Part shown: positions 7,756 to 16,657 of the stretch, piece by piece | How the letters are laid out: the number at the start of each line of letters is the position of its first letter | Numbering within the stretch: the stretch's first letter is position 1 | The notes under the pieces: generated by a model | Seen by the model: only the letters and a program-made list of their open reading frames with translations | Database searches by the model: none | What the model was told of the DNA's origin: nothing | Source: Radicibacter daui | Lineage (GTDB): Bacteria; Pseudomonadota; Alphaproteobacteria; Radicibacterales; Radicibacteraceae | DNA: 64,000 nt | Reading direction: 5' to 3' | Assembly (NCBI GenBank): GCA_030657355.1 | Contig: CP131056.1 | Coordinates: 1,071,001-1,135,000 of the forward strand | Program-made: the position numbers and the translations under genes

Positions 7756-8076
7756 TGGCGGGGACTGCACCGGCGTCGATGGCGACCAGTCTTGCGCCTC
7801 TTGCCAGCGGCTGACTGTAGACTGCTTCACGCTCGCCGCATCGCCTTCACATCCGGGCATCGCCACGGGCGCCGGCTTGCCGCTAAAGTCTGCTCACCGG
7901 CTTTCCAGCCTTCCTCCAGCGTGTTCGCAAGCGGTCTTTCCGGCTCCGGCCGGTCGCCGCGTCCGGCACTTTTTCTGCCTTTCCGGCTGGTCCGTTACCG
8001 CCGGGTTGAGAGAAAATTTACTATATTTCAAACGCTTGAGGCGTTTCTGACCGTCCGTTGTGAGAGTTGCCTGTCC

Positions 8077-9309
8077 ATGAGCAATGTCGCCGCCCCCGCC
8101 GATAGCGCCCCTATCCATGCCGGCCGGATTCCGGGCTGGATCATCGTTCTGCTGGCCTTCGGCTGCGGCCTCTCCGCCGCCAATCTCTATTATGCCCAGC
8201 CGCTGGTCGGTCCCATTGCCGCGGCCGTCGGTCTTAGCCCCGGGGCAGCCGGGCTCATCGTCACCATGGCGCAGGTCGGCTATTGCGCCGGGCTGTTTTT
8301 CATCGTGCCGCTGGCCGATCTGGTGGAGAATCGCCGCCTCGTGATCTCGGCGCTGGCGGTTGCCATGCTGGGCCTGATCGGTGCCGGCACCGCCTTCAGT
8401 GCCCATCAATTGCTGACGGCATCGCTTTTCATCGGTCTCGGCTCGGTCTCCGCGCAAATTCTCGTGCCCTACGCCGCACACATGGCGAGCGATGAAAGCC
8501 GGGGCCGTGTGGTTGGCAAGGTGGTGAGCGGGCTCCTGCTCGGCATCATGCTGGCGCGCCCCGCGGCCAGCCTCGTTGCCAGCTTCTTCGGCTGGCACGC
8601 CATCTTCCTTCTCTCGGCGGTGCTGCTGCTGGCGCTGTGCCTCACCTTCATGGCGGTGCTGCCGCCGCGCCGACCGGCCGGTGGCGGGCATTACGGCCAT
8701 CTGCTGCTCTCCATGGCGCGCCTGCTGCGCGATACCCCGGTTCTGCGCCGCCGTGCGGCCTACCAGGCCGTGCTCTTCGGCTCCTTCAGCCTGTTCTGGA
8801 CGGCGGTGCCGCTGGAAATGGCGGTGCATTACGGCATTTCCCAGCGCGGCATTGCGCTCTTTGCCCTTGCCGGTGTTGCCGGAGCGGTGGCGGCCCCCAT
8901 TGCCGGCCACTGGGCCGATCGCGGGCGCTCGCGCCTCGGCACGCTGCTCGGTCTTGCCGTCACCGTGCTCGGCTTTGCCCTGCCTTTCCTGCCGGCGGGC
9001 CTTACCGGCGAGCCGTCCTGGCTGTCGCTCGGCCTGCTGCTGGCCTCGGCGCTGCTCATCGATATGGGTGTTTCCGGCAATCTGGTCTTTGGCCAGCGCG
9101 CCATCTTTTCTCTCGGTGCGGAACTGCGCGGGCGCCTTAACGGGCTCTTCCTCGCCATGTTTTTCGTCGGCGGGGCCACCGGCTCCGCCGTCGGGGCCTG
9201 GGCCTTTGCGGCAGGGGGCTGGCATCTGGCCGCCCTCATCGGGCTTGGCGCCACCGCGGCCGCGCTCCTCTATTCCTTCACCGAACGGGCGGCAACGCAC
9301 AGCGTCTGA
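8077..9309 (+). CDS. MFS transporter, drug-efflux type
   Basis: A 410-residue Major Facilitator Superfamily protein with about twelve hydrophobic segments and a short N-terminal cytoplasmic stretch. Early family features are the NLYYAQPL segment after TM1 and the PLADLVENRR loop between TM2 and TM3, typical of the YnfM/Bcr-like proton-driven exporters. The second half carries GHWADRGRSR between TM8 and TM9. The ATG at 8077 is chosen because coding character begins there, although the frame is open further upstream. It is monocistronic, preceded by the gene-poor interval and followed by the rcdA-like gene. Substrate cannot be read from the sequence. Confidence 0.88.
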   Translation: MSNVAAPADSAPIHAGRIPGWIIVLLAFGCGLSAANLYYAQPLVGPIAAAVGLSPGAAGLIVTMAQVGYCAGLFFIVPLADLVENRRLVISALAVAMLGLIGAGTAFSAHQLLTASLFIGLGSVSAQILVPYAAHMASDESRGRVVGKVVSGLLLGIMLARPAASLVASFFGWHAIFLLSAVLLLALCLTFMAVLPPRRPAGGGHYGHLLLSMARLLRDTPVLRRRAAYQAVLFGSFSLFWTAVPLEMAVHYGISQRGIALFALAGVAGAVAAPIAGHWADRGRSRLGTLLGLAVTVLGFALPFLPAGLTGEPSWLSLGLLLASALLIDMGVSGNLVFGQRAIFSLGAELRGRLNGLFLAMFFVGGATGSAVGAWAFAAGGWHLAALIGLGATAAALLYSFTERAATHSV

Positions 9310-9512
9310 GTGGCGTTAACTTTGGAAGGAAGCGGTTACCCGAACCGGGGCCGGCTTCACGAAATGTTACGATCCGGGGCTTGCCAGCCCGGCAAAGCTA
9401 CTAGCTTAATTCAGGGATGGTGAGCCTTCCGGCGGCTTGCCTCCGGTCATCGTGCCGGACAGCGCCGCCGGGTTCATCTGCTCCGGATCCAACGGTACGG
9501 GGAAGGCGAAGC

Positions 9513-10055
9513 GTGGCGAGTGCTGAGACGGCTCATTTTCTGCGCACTTATGACGAGGCGTTCGACCTGCTCGTCGAGGCGCGTAACTATATGGCGCATC
9601 ACCGCAGCTTTCCGGGCTCCTCCGGCAGCAGCTATCCCCTCGCTCCGGCATCGTCCCGCCCGCATCTGGTCGCCAGCGACGGGGCGCGACCCGCAGCCCC
9701 GGCGTCGGAAGAATCCGGCCGCCGCCTGCGCACCAGTTGCGAGAGCATGCGAATCACCTGCCGGCTGACGCAGGTGATGGCCTGGCTTCTGGCCCAGCGC
9801 GCCGTTTTTGCCGGCGAGATCGAGTTCGATCTGGAAGTGGCCGAGTTCTATGCCCTCGGCGCCGAGGGTGTCTGCCTCGAAAACGCACTTGAAGAGCTGG
9901 AGGATATGCCGGGCGGCCTGCGCAGCCTGCTGGAGCGCTCCTACCAGCTTTATGTGCGAATCAAGCGGCTCGACGAGATGAGCCGCCGGCATCTGGCGTC
10001 CGGCGCTGCCGTTGGCCAAACGCAAACAGGGCGCCCCGTGGGGCACCCTGTCTGA
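9513..10055 (+). CDS. rcdA: DUF1465 / RcdA-like protease adaptor
   Basis: A 180-residue cytoplasmic protein of the DUF1465 family, which includes RcdA, the ClpXP adaptor that helps degrade CtrA during the Caulobacter cell cycle. The most diagnostic block is CESMRITCRLTQVMAWLLAQRAV (about residues 75-97, split here as two helices), followed by an acidic helix and SLLERSYQLYVRIKRLDE near the end. The start is GTG at 9513, preceded by GGGGAAGG; an ATG at 9417 lacks coding character behind it. It is convergent with rpmE, a neighbourhood I associate with this family in alphaproteobacteria. Family membership is solid; orthology to RcdA and a CtrA role here are inferred. Confidence 0.75.
   Translation: MASAETAHFLRTYDEAFDLLVEARNYMAHHRSFPGSSGSSYPLAPASSRPHLVASDGARPAAPASEESGRRLRTSCESMRITCRLTQVMAWLLAQRAVFAGEIEFDLEVAEFYALGAEGVCLENALEELEDMPGGLRSLLERSYQLYVRIKRLDEMSRRHLASGAAVGQTQTGRPVGHPV
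10027..10050. terminator. Hairpin between rcdA-like gene and rpmE
   Basis: CAGGGCGCCCC and GGGGCACCCTG form an almost perfect stem that overlaps the last codons of the rcdA-like gene. It ends in GTTTG on the minus side, so it may terminate rpmE. The T-tract is weak. Confidence 0.5.
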
Positions 10056-10099
10056 AACCACAAGCCTCAAGGGCAGGGCGGCTGGCGCCGCCGCAAGCC

Positions 10100-10324
10100 T
10101 TACTTGATGCCGAAGTTCGCGAAACGCTTGTTGAACTTGGCCACCTGGCCGCCTTCCTTGAGGTTGGCGTTGGTGCTGCCGGTCCAGGCGGGATGAGACT
10201 TCGGGTCGATGTCCAGACGCAGCGTGTCGCCAGCGGCGCCGTAGGTGCTGCGGGTCTTGAACTGCGTGCCGTCGGTCATGACCACGGTGATCTCGTGGTA
10301 GTCCGGGTGAATGTCAGCCTTCAT
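10100..10324 (-). CDS. rpmE: 50S ribosomal protein L31
   Basis: A 74-residue bL31, with the family opening [25 protein letters not shown] in the middle and the [12 protein letters not shown] block (about residues 38-49). It lacks the CxxC zinc knuckle, so it is the zinc-independent form usual in alphaproteobacteria. L31 sits at the bridge between the ribosomal subunits. The gene is divergent from the ABC exporter at 10470; about 145 bases between them must hold both promoters. Confidence 0.96.
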   Translation of the reverse strand: MKADIHPDYHEITVVMTDGTQFKTRSTYGAAGDTLRLDIDPKSHPAWTGSTNANLKEGGQVAKFNKRFANFGIK

Positions 10325-10469
10325 GGTCGACCGCTCCTTGATTGGCAGGCATTTACCGGCTTGTAATCCGGGCCACCCGCCTCAAATACAATCAGCCACC
10401 TTCCGCATCCCGTTCTGGGACCGTCCCGGTGGCACCTTGCGATTATCGGGATCTCACTAAGCCGCGAGA

Positions 10470-12308
10470 GTGCGGCCTTATACCCAAAGCGACAGGCCAG
10501 TGCAAGCACCCGCTCCAAATTCCGGCAAATCGGTTTCTTCCGCCTCTCCCGCCCCCCGGGCCGGTCTCGCCGGCTCCGCGCCGGTGCTGGCAGCGCTGTG
10601 GCCTTTTCTGCGGCCTTACTGGCGGCGTCTGGCGCTTGCCGGCGTGGCGCTGGTCATCGCCTCCGGCACCTTGCTGGCCTTCGGCAGCGGTCTGAAGCTG
10701 CTGGTCGATCGCGGTTTTGCCGGTGGAAATCCCGCCCTGCTCGATCAGGCGCTCATCGTCATGCTCGCCGTGGTGGCCCTTTTGGCCCTCTCCACCTTCA
10801 CCCGATTCTTCATGGTCTCCTGGGTGGGAGAGCGGGTGGTGGCCGATCTCAGGCGCGCCGTCTTCGCCCGTCTTGTAAGCCTTGATCCCGGATTTTACGA
10901 GACCTCTCGCACCGGCGATGCGCTTTCCCGCCTCACTTCCGATACCGCCGTGATGCAAACGGCCGTCGGCTCCACCATCTCCATTGCCCTGCGCAACATG
11001 CTGACGGCTGCCGGCGGCATCGTCATGCTGATGATCACCAGCCCCAAGCTCACCGGCCTTGTATTGCTGGTGGTGCCGGTGGTGCTGATTCCCATCCTCA
11101 CCCTTGGCCGCCGCGTGCGCCGCCTGTCGCGCAGCTCACAGGATCTGATTGCCGATATGAGCGCGCGGGCCGGGGAGGTGATGGAGGCGATCCGCACCGT
11201 GCAGGCTTTCACCCGCGAGGATTATGAGGAGGGGCGCTTTGGCGGCGCCTCGGAAGCCGCCTTTTCCGGTGCCATCAGCCGGATCGGCATGCGCGCCCTG
11301 CTGGGCGCCGTGGTCGTGCTGCTGGTCTTTACCGGTATCGGCATCGTGCTCTGGGCCGGCGGGCATGACGTGCTGGCCGGCCGCATGAGCGCGGGCCAGC
11401 TTTCTGCCTTCGTCTTCTATGCCGTTGCGGTTGCCGGCTCTGCCGCCGCCCTGTCCGAAGTGGTGGGCGAGTTGCAACGCGCTGCCGGTGCCGCCGAGCG
11501 TCTTGTCGAGATTCTCGGTTTCCGCTCTGCCCTTGTAGAGCCGGAAGCCCCGCTTGCCCTGCCCGAACCGCCCCGGGGGGAAGTGACCTTCCGCGCCGTC
11601 AGCTTCCGCTACCCTTCGCGGCCGGAGACGAGCGCGCTCGACGGGGTGGACCTTACGGTTGCCCCCGGAGAGACGGTTGCCGTCGTCGGCCCGTCCGGCG
11701 CCGGCAAGACCACGCTCTTCCAGCTGCTGCTGCGTTTCTACGATCCGCAGCAGGGGGAAGTGCTGATTGATGGCGTAGAGGCGCGGCAGGCCCTGCCGCA
11801 GGACTGGCGCCGCCGTATCGGCCTTGTGCCGCAAGACCCGTTCATCTTCTCCGCCAGTGTTGCCGACAATATTCGCTATGGCCGGCCGGGGGCGGACGAT
11901 GCGGCCCTGCGGGAAGCCGCCCGCGCTGCCCATGCGCTGGATTTCATCGAAGCGATGCCGGAGGGTTTTGCCAGCCAGCTGGGCGAGCGCGGCGTGCGGC
12001 TTTCCGGCGGGCAGCGCCAGCGCATCGCTATTGCTCGCGCTATCCTGCGCGATCCCGCCATCCTGCTGCTGGATGAGGCGACGAGCGCGCTCGACGCCCA
12101 GTCCGAGCGATATGTGCAGGACGCGCTGAACAGCCTGATGCAGGGTCGCACCACCCTTGTCATCGCCCACCGGCTTGCCACCGTGCAGTCCGCCGACCGT
12201 ATCGTGGTGATGGACAAGGGCCGCATCGTCGAGAGCGGCACCCATGACAGCCTGATGGCCGAGAGCCGGCTTTATGCCGAGCTTGCCCGGCTGCAATTCG
12301 CCGCCTGA
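10470..12308 (+). CDS. MsbA-like ABC exporter (fused membrane and ATPase domains)
   Basis: A 612-residue half-transporter. After a Pro/Ser-rich cytoplasmic leader, about six transmembrane helices span residues 40-340, including the FYETSRTGDALSRLTSD coupling region near residue 145. The nucleotide-binding domain has Walker A GPSGAGKTT at 407-415, the signature LSGGQ at 511-515, Walker B ILLLDEATSALD and the H-loop IAHRL. It would work as a homodimer in the inner membrane to flip a lipid or drug outward. The start used is GTG at 10470; an internal start is possible because the leader is low-complexity. It lies divergent from rpmE. Substrate unknown. Confidence 0.92.
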   Translation: MRPYTQSDRPVQAPAPNSGKSVSSASPAPRAGLAGSAPVLAALWPFLRPYWRRLALAGVALVIASGTLLAFGSGLKLLVDRGFAGGNPALLDQALIVMLAVVALLALSTFTRFFMVSWVGERVVADLRRAVFARLVSLDPGFYETSRTGDALSRLTSDTAVMQTAVGSTISIALRNMLTAAGGIVMLMITSPKLTGLVLLVVPVVLIPILTLGRRVRRLSRSSQDLIADMSARAGEVMEAIRTVQAFTREDYEEGRFGGASEAAFSGAISRIGMRALLGAVVVLLVFTGIGIVLWAGGHDVLAGRMSAGQLSAFVFYAVAVAGSAAALSEVVGELQRAAGAAERLVEILGFRSALVEPEAPLALPEPPRGEVTFRAVSFRYPSRPETSALDGVDLTVAPGETVAVVGPSGAGKTTLFQLLLRFYDPQQGEVLIDGVEARQALPQDWRRRIGLVPQDPFIFSASVADNIRYGRPGADDAALREAARAAHALDFIEAMPEGFASQLGERGVRLSGGQRQRIAIARAILRDPAILLLDEATSALDAQSERYVQDALNSLMQGRTTLVIAHRLATVQSADRIVVMDKGRIVESGTHDSLMAESRLYAELARLQFAA

Positions 12309-12324
12309 GCCTCAGGAAAAGCAA

Positions 12325-12355
12325 AAGGCGGGGCCTGACCGGCCCCGCCTTTTTT
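12325..12355. terminator. Bidirectional terminator after the ABC exporter
   Basis: AAGGCGGGGCC pairs with GGCCCCGCCTT, followed by TTTTT on the plus side and preceded by an A-run. It separates the exporter from the convergent DUF2147 gene. Confidence 0.9.
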
Positions 12356-12367
12356 GTGCCCGCTGTG

Positions 12368-12823
12368 TCAGGGGGCCGTCGTGCGGGTCCAGTCCTGCGA
12401 CTTGCACAGAAAGAGGATGCAGCCCTTTACCTTCAGCACGTCGCCCTCAAGCGCGGCCTTGGAGGCGTAGGTGCCGCCGTCGCGCGGATTATAGATCTTG
12501 CCGTCCTCCCAGCCGCCATCGGCGTTGGGTTTCAGCTCGCTGATCATCTGCATGCCGAGGATCGGCCGGCTCTGCAGCTCTTCCTTCTTGTTGTTGATGT
12601 CGACCTTGGGGTTGCCCTTGTCGTCGAGCGGGTTCTTCAGCCAGCTGATATGACCGCAATAGGCACTGCCGCACGGTTCGATGGTGATCTTGCTGTCCTG
12701 CTCCGGCGTCATCCAGGTGCCGACAATGGCATCGGCAGCCGCTGCCTTAGCCGCCGGGGCAAGGCCAGCCGCCAGTGCCGCGAGCGCAAGGCCGCCGAGG
12801 GTGGCGGCAAGTTTGTGGGACAT
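12368..12823 (-). CDS. Secreted DUF2147 protein
   Basis: A 151-residue exported protein. The ATG at 12823 is preceded by GGAGG. Residues 1-29 are a signal peptide (hydrophobic LALAALAAGLAPAAKAAA). The mature part matches DUF2147: IVGTWMTPEQDSKITIEPCG near the start, YCGHISWLKNP, then DGKIYNPRDGGTYASKAAL and LKVKGCILFLCKSQDW at the end. Four Cys residues may form disulfides. The family is a periplasmic beta-barrel (lipocalin-like) of unknown function. It has its own start signals, 89 bases downstream of the MotB-like gene on the same strand. Confidence 0.9.
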   Translation of the reverse strand: MSHKLAATLGGLALAALAAGLAPAAKAAAADAIVGTWMTPEQDSKITIEPCGSAYCGHISWLKNPLDDKGNPKVDINNKKEELQSRPILGMQMISELKPNADGGWEDGKIYNPRDGGTYASKAALEGDVLKVKGCILFLCKSQDWTRTTAP

Positions 12824-12912
12824 CGGGTTTCCTCCACTGCGTTTTCTGTTTTATTTCATTAGAAATCTAATGAAATCGGCAGCGAAATCCAGCCCCGCCT
12901 GAAAATTGTCGC

Positions 12913-14193
12913 TCAGCGCTGGTCGAGTTTCATCTCGATGCGGCGATTACGCTTACGCGCATCCGGCGTGCCAGCGGCATCAAGCGGCTGATATTCGGCA
13001 AAACCCGCCGCTGCCAGCCGCTGCGCCGGCACTCCCTGCGAGACGAGGAACTTCAGCACCGCGATGGCACGCGCCGACGACAGTTCCCAGTTGGAGGGGA
13101 ATTGCGGCGTGCTGATCGGCACATCGTCGGTATGTCCGTCGATGCGCAGCACCCAGTCCAGATCGTCCGGAATGTCCTTCGAGATGCTGAGCAGGGTCTG
13201 GGCGAACTTGGCGAGCTGCTGCTTGCCGGGATCGCCGATATCGGCCGAGCCGGAGGCAAAAAGAACTTCGGACTGGAAGACGAAGCGGTCGCCCACGATG
13301 CGCACATCGTCGCGGCTGCCCAGCACCTCGCGCAGCCGGCCGAAGAAGTCGGAGCGGTAGCGCTGCAGCTCCTGCACCTTGGTGGCGAGCGCGGCATTGA
13401 GGCGGCCTTGCAGATCGAGGATCTGCACATTCTTGGCCTTGTTCTCGGCATCGATGGCATCGAGCGCGTTGTTGAGCGCGGCCACCTGCTTGTTGAGTTC
13501 GGCAATCTGGGCGGAAAGCTGGTCAACCTTGGCCTGGCTTTCGGCGCTCAGCGCCTTCTCCTGGTCCAGATCGGCGCTCAGCACCTGGATGCGCTGGTCC
13601 TTGTCGTCGATCTCGCTCTGCTTGAGCATGGTCTTTTCATTCTGGTCGGCGAGTTCCGCCTCCAGCTTCTTCGACCGGTCGCGCAGGTCGCCCAGTTCCG
13701 ACAGTAGCTTGGCGCCATCAGCCTTGGCGCCTTCCAGCTGGGTGGAGAGCGCAGCCACCTGCGCCTCCAGCTTGTCGCGCACTTCCTGCAAGGTCTTGAT
13801 GTCGGCCTGGAGGCTGGCGAGCTGCAAGCCCTGGCGGCTCGAACTGTCGCGCGCCTCGTCGCGCTCGGTCTGCATCTGGCCGAGCGTCGCCTTCAGCGTG
13901 TCCTGCGTGCTGAGCGCACTTTGCAGCTGGTCGGAGAGGCTGGTGATGTTGAGGCGCAGGTTGGAATTGTCGTCCTTCTCCAGCGCCAGCAGATCCGAAA
14001 GCTCAGCCACCTGACGCGAGAGCTTGTCCACCTGCTGATCGCGGCCGGTCAGGGCGGAGGAGAGGTAGTACTGCCCGATCATGAAGACCAGCAGCACGAA
14101 GATGATGACCATCACCAGCGAGGAAAGTGCATCCACCCAGCCCGGCCAGACATCGATACTGCTCTGCCTGCCCGAAAAGCGGCCGCCGCGCAT
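12913..14193 (-). CDS. MotB-like protein: TM anchor, long coiled coil, OmpA peptidoglycan-binding domain
   Basis: A 426-residue inner-membrane protein. One transmembrane helix (about 19-40) begins with PGWVDALSSL, and Asp21 sits where MotB/ExbD-type stators carry the proton-binding Asp. A predicted coiled coil of Leu heptads and charged residues fills about 45-290. The C-terminal 125 residues are an OmpA/MotB peptidoglycan-binding domain with DGHTDDVP near residue 350 and RNRRIEMKL at the end. It pairs with the MotA-like gene that ends five bases upstream, forming a stator-like ion channel. There are no flagellar genes around, and the coiled coil is far longer than in MotB. An envelope or force-transducing role is likely but undefined. 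Confidence 0.88.
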   Translation of the reverse strand: MRGGRFSGRQSSIDVWPGWVDALSSLVMVIIFVLLVFMIGQYYLSSALTGRDQQVDKLSRQVAELSDLLALEKDDNSNLRLNITSLSDQLQSALSTQDTLKATLGQMQTERDEARDSSSRQGLQLASLQADIKTLQEVRDKLEAQVAALSTQLEGAKADGAKLLSELGDLRDRSKKLEAELADQNEKTMLKQSEIDDKDQRIQVLSADLDQEKALSAESQAKVDQLSAQIAELNKQVAALNNALDAIDAENKAKNVQILDLQGRLNAALATKVQELQRYRSDFFGRLREVLGSRDDVRIVGDRFVFQSEVLFASGSADIGDPGKQQLAKFAQTLLSISKDIPDDLDWVLRIDGHTDDVPISTPQFPSNWELSSARAIAVLKFLVSQGVPAQRLAAAGFAEYQPLDAAGTPDARKRNRRIEMKLDQR

Positions 14194-14197
14194 GGGC

Positions 14198-15361
14198 TCA
14201 GCCCTCCTCGGCCAGTGCCGAGATGGTACGGGCGAGCAGCTTGATCTCGTTGCGGATTTCCGCAGTGGATTGCAGGCGTCCTTCGCCCAGCTCCTGCCGG
14301 ATGTGCTGCAGCAGCACGTCCATGCTGCGGATGTGGCTCTGCGTCTGCTCGTCGATGCCCATCTGGCCGCCTTCGATGGCGTCGGCCAGACGGTTCATGA
14401 TCGGGCGCATCTGCATCTGGCTTTCGCCGATCTTCAGCAGCAGGGACTGCTCGGCCTTCATTTGGTCTGTAAAGCGCGACAGCTTGTCGGTCAGGTCCAG
14501 GAGCGCGGCTTCGCTGCCGCGCCGCCGCTCTTCGCTGGTGGCGATGGTACGCTGGAGCCCTTCAAGGTTCTCCGCCGTCTGCTCCATCAGTGCCTGCAGA
14601 TAAGCCGACGGCGTGCCGCCCACGCCTTCGCCCGCTTCCAGCGAGGTGCCGAGCGCGCCGCTGGAAAGCCGGGTGGCGGAAGACAGCCAGTCTTCCACGT
14701 CATTATAAAAGCGGTTCTGCGCCTGGCCGGCCTGCAGGTCGAGGAAACCGAGCGCCAGCGAGCCGGCAAGGCCGAAGAGCGAGGCGCTGAAAGCCGTGCT
14801 CATGCCACCGAGCGGCGCTTCAAGGCCGCGCTTCAGATCGTCGAAGGCCGACGCCACATCGTTGGTGCCGGAAAAGCCGAGCGCACCCACCACATCGCGC
14901 ACCGAGGCGATGGTGCCGAGAAGACCCCAGAAGGTGCCGAGCAGGCCAAGGAAGATGAGAAGGCCGATGAGGTAACGCGAGATTTCGCGCAGCTCATCAA
15001 GGCGGGTGCCGAGCCCGTCCAGCAGCGAGCGCATGGAAAGGGCGGAGAGGCTGAAGCGCTCGCGCTTTTCGCCCAGCATGTTGGCAAGCGGCGCCAGCAG
15101 GCGCGGCGGCAGCGGGGCGTTGCTGGAGAGCACCTGCCGGTCGGAGCGGAACGCTTCCAGCCAGTTGATCTCCCGCCGCAGCATCAAAACCATGCGGAAA
15201 TTATAGATGATGCCCAGAAACGCCGTGCCGAGGATGACGCCGTTAAGCCCCGGATTGGCGCTGAAGGCGTGCAACACACCCTGCAGCAGCATCAGGATCA
15301 CGATGCCGACAGCGGCAACAAACAGCACCATTCGGGTCAGGTAGCGGGTAACGCGGGTCAT
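14198..15361 (-). CDS. MotA/TolQ/ExbB-like proton channel subunit
   Basis: A 387-residue multi-spanning inner-membrane protein (ATG at 15361; an ATG-equivalent at 15403 would add 14 polar residues). It has hydrophobic segments near 10-30 and 38-55, then the MotA/TolQ/ExbB core with GLLGTFWGLLGTI (about 145-157) and the following helix with SASLFGLAGSLALG (about 200-213). The C-terminal 150 residues form a long cytoplasmic helical tail. It is translated just before the MotB-like gene and probably forms a complex with it, using the proton motive force. It is not close to TolQ or flagellar MotA by context. I do not know a named system with this arrangement. Confidence 0.85.
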   Translation of the reverse strand: MTRVTRYLTRMVLFVAAVGIVILMLLQGVLHAFSANPGLNGVILGTAFLGIIYNFRMVLMLRREINWLEAFRSDRQVLSSNAPLPPRLLAPLANMLGEKRERFSLSALSMRSLLDGLGTRLDELREISRYLIGLLIFLGLLGTFWGLLGTIASVRDVVGALGFSGTNDVASAFDDLKRGLEAPLGGMSTAFSASLFGLAGSLALGFLDLQAGQAQNRFYNDVEDWLSSATRLSSGALGTSLEAGEGVGGTPSAYLQALMEQTAENLEGLQRTIATSEERRRGSEAALLDLTDKLSRFTDQMKAEQSLLLKIGESQMQMRPIMNRLADAIEGGQMGIDEQTQSHIRSMDVLLQHIRQELGEGRLQSTAEIRNEIKLLARTISALAEEG

Positions 15362-15518
15362 GGGTCTGCCGGGGCTTTCGCTATCGATCAGGACAGGTGG
15401 CAATCAGGACAGGTGACGGGCGGTTCTCTTGTCTCGGGGCTTCCAGGCAGGCGAGCCGCCGCCCGTCAGTCTAGAGCGTGCAATGTGACGTTTTTGAGAG
15501 GCGGCGGGCCGCCCCGCC

Positions 15519-16436
15519 TTACTTCACCAGTCGCACGTCCACGCGGTCATGCGGGCCGTTGCCATATTCATCCCCCAGTGCCCGCACATCGATACGCGTG
15601 CTGCGCACGCCGGCATCGATCAGATGGCTGCGCACGGCAAGCGCGCGGCTCAGCGACATGCGGCGCGCCTTGGAAGGATCGTCCGGCACGTTTTCGGCAT
15701 AGGCCAGCACTTCGATGCGGGTTTCCTCATCCGCAGCGCTCGCCGCGACGATCTTGTCGAGCGAGGCCTTGTCGGCATCGGAAAGGGCAATCTGCGTGGT
15801 GCTGAAATCAAGGCGCAGCGTATCGGCGGGTGCGGCAGCCGGCTTCGGCGGTACAGAGGCAGGCTGCGCCGCCGGTGCGCTGGGAGCCGGGGCGGGAGCC
15901 GGCGCAGGGGTCGCGGCGGGGGCCGGTGTTGGCGCAGGAGCAGGTGTTGGCTGGGGCGCCGGAGCGACCGGGGCCGCCGGCGGAGCGCTCACCGGCTTCG
16001 GCGCCGTCGGCGTTGCCGGTGCACTTGCGGTCGGGGCCGGAGCAGCCGGGGCCGCGGTAACAGCCGCCGGGGCTGTGGCCAGCGGCTTGGGCGCAGCCGG
16101 CTGCGCCACCTTGGCCGGTGCCGGGGGTGTTGCGGGCTTGGGTGCCGGTGCCGGTTTGGCCTGCGCTGCCTTGGCCGGTGCGGCCGGGACCTTCGCGGGG
16201 GCGGCACCCTTGGCCGGCGCCAGCGGAGCGGCATTTACTTTGGTGCGGGGCGCCGGGGCGGGCGGGGCGGCATCGCCGGAGAGCTGGTCGATGGCGCCGA
16301 GATCGACGGTTACCGCCGGCGGGCTCACCTCACCGATGATGACCTGGGCCGTTGCCGGTGCCGCAGAGCCGATGCCCAGCGCAAGGCTGGCCGTCAGTGC
16401 GGCCATGCCCGTCAGAGAAGCGCCTGAAAATCGCAT
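15519..16436 (-). CDS. OmpA-C-like periplasmic protein with long Pro/Ala linker
   Basis: A 305-residue exported protein. The ATG at 16436 has an AGGGG site; residues 1-31 form a signal peptide ending ATAQ. About residues 60-215 are an extreme Ala/Pro/Lys/Thr-rich linker of PAP and PAPA units, probably extended and able to span the periplasm. The last 95 residues are an OmpA-like domain (TLRLDFS at its start, ALAVRSHLIDAGV, then IDVRALGDE and DRVDVRLVK). It lies 157 bases upstream of the MotA-like gene, in the same direction. This suggests a tethering or sensing partner of the MotA/MotB-like pair. The polyproline tracts would depend on EF-P, encoded 1 kb away. Confidence 0.82.
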   Translation of the reverse strand: MRFSGASLTGMAALTASLALGIGSAAPATAQVIIGEVSPPAVTVDLGAIDQLSGDAAPPAPAPRTKVNAAPLAPAKGAAPAKVPAAPAKAAQAKPAPAPKPATPPAPAKVAQPAAPKPLATAPAAVTAAPAAPAPTASAPATPTAPKPVSAPPAAPVAPAPQPTPAPAPTPAPAATPAPAPAPAPSAPAAQPASVPPKPAAAPADTLRLDFSTTQIALSDADKASLDKIVAASAADEETRIEVLAYAENVPDDPSKARRMSLSRALAVRSHLIDAGVRSTRIDVRALGDEYGNGPHDRVDVRLVK

Positions 16437-16657
16437 GAAAGCCCCTGTACCCCTGCCCAATGCCCGGTTTGCCAGTGCCGGCCGTTTTTATCTGGCGGGC
16501 GGCCCCCGGCGGCCTCTTCATGCCGCCGGAGTCGCTCGGGGCACAAGCCTATACTATCGCGCGCAGTGCCGCAAAGCCGCTAAGCTATGGCCGGGCCGCT
16601 CTTTTTGCGTCGCACCAGCCTGATTTCGACTCGGCAGGGCGTGTTTTAAAAGAAAAA

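Larger units (their letters stand above)
6763..8076. other. Gene-poor interval (1.3 kb) with two terminator-like hairpins
   Basis: No convincing protein-coding gene lies here. The left part (6763-7280) has short open frames only, including a 28-codon one at 7150-7236. A markedly AT-rich patch spans about 7290-7400. Two strong plus-strand terminator-like hairpins follow at 7517 and 7721, each with possible promoter elements upstream. The MFS gene starts at 8077; the frame extends upstream to 7750 but without coding character. The segment most likely holds small RNAs and long regulatory regions. Confidence 0.6.

Noticed and set aside
7750..8076. Upstream in-frame extension of the MFS gene (109 codons).
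   Set aside because: No coding character, Cys/Arg-rich, overlaps the terminator-linked region; translation from 8077 gives a normal MFS start.
15549..16427. Glycine/arginine-rich open frame on the plus strand.
   Set aside because: It is the mirror of the Pro/Ala linker of the minus-strand OmpA-like gene.
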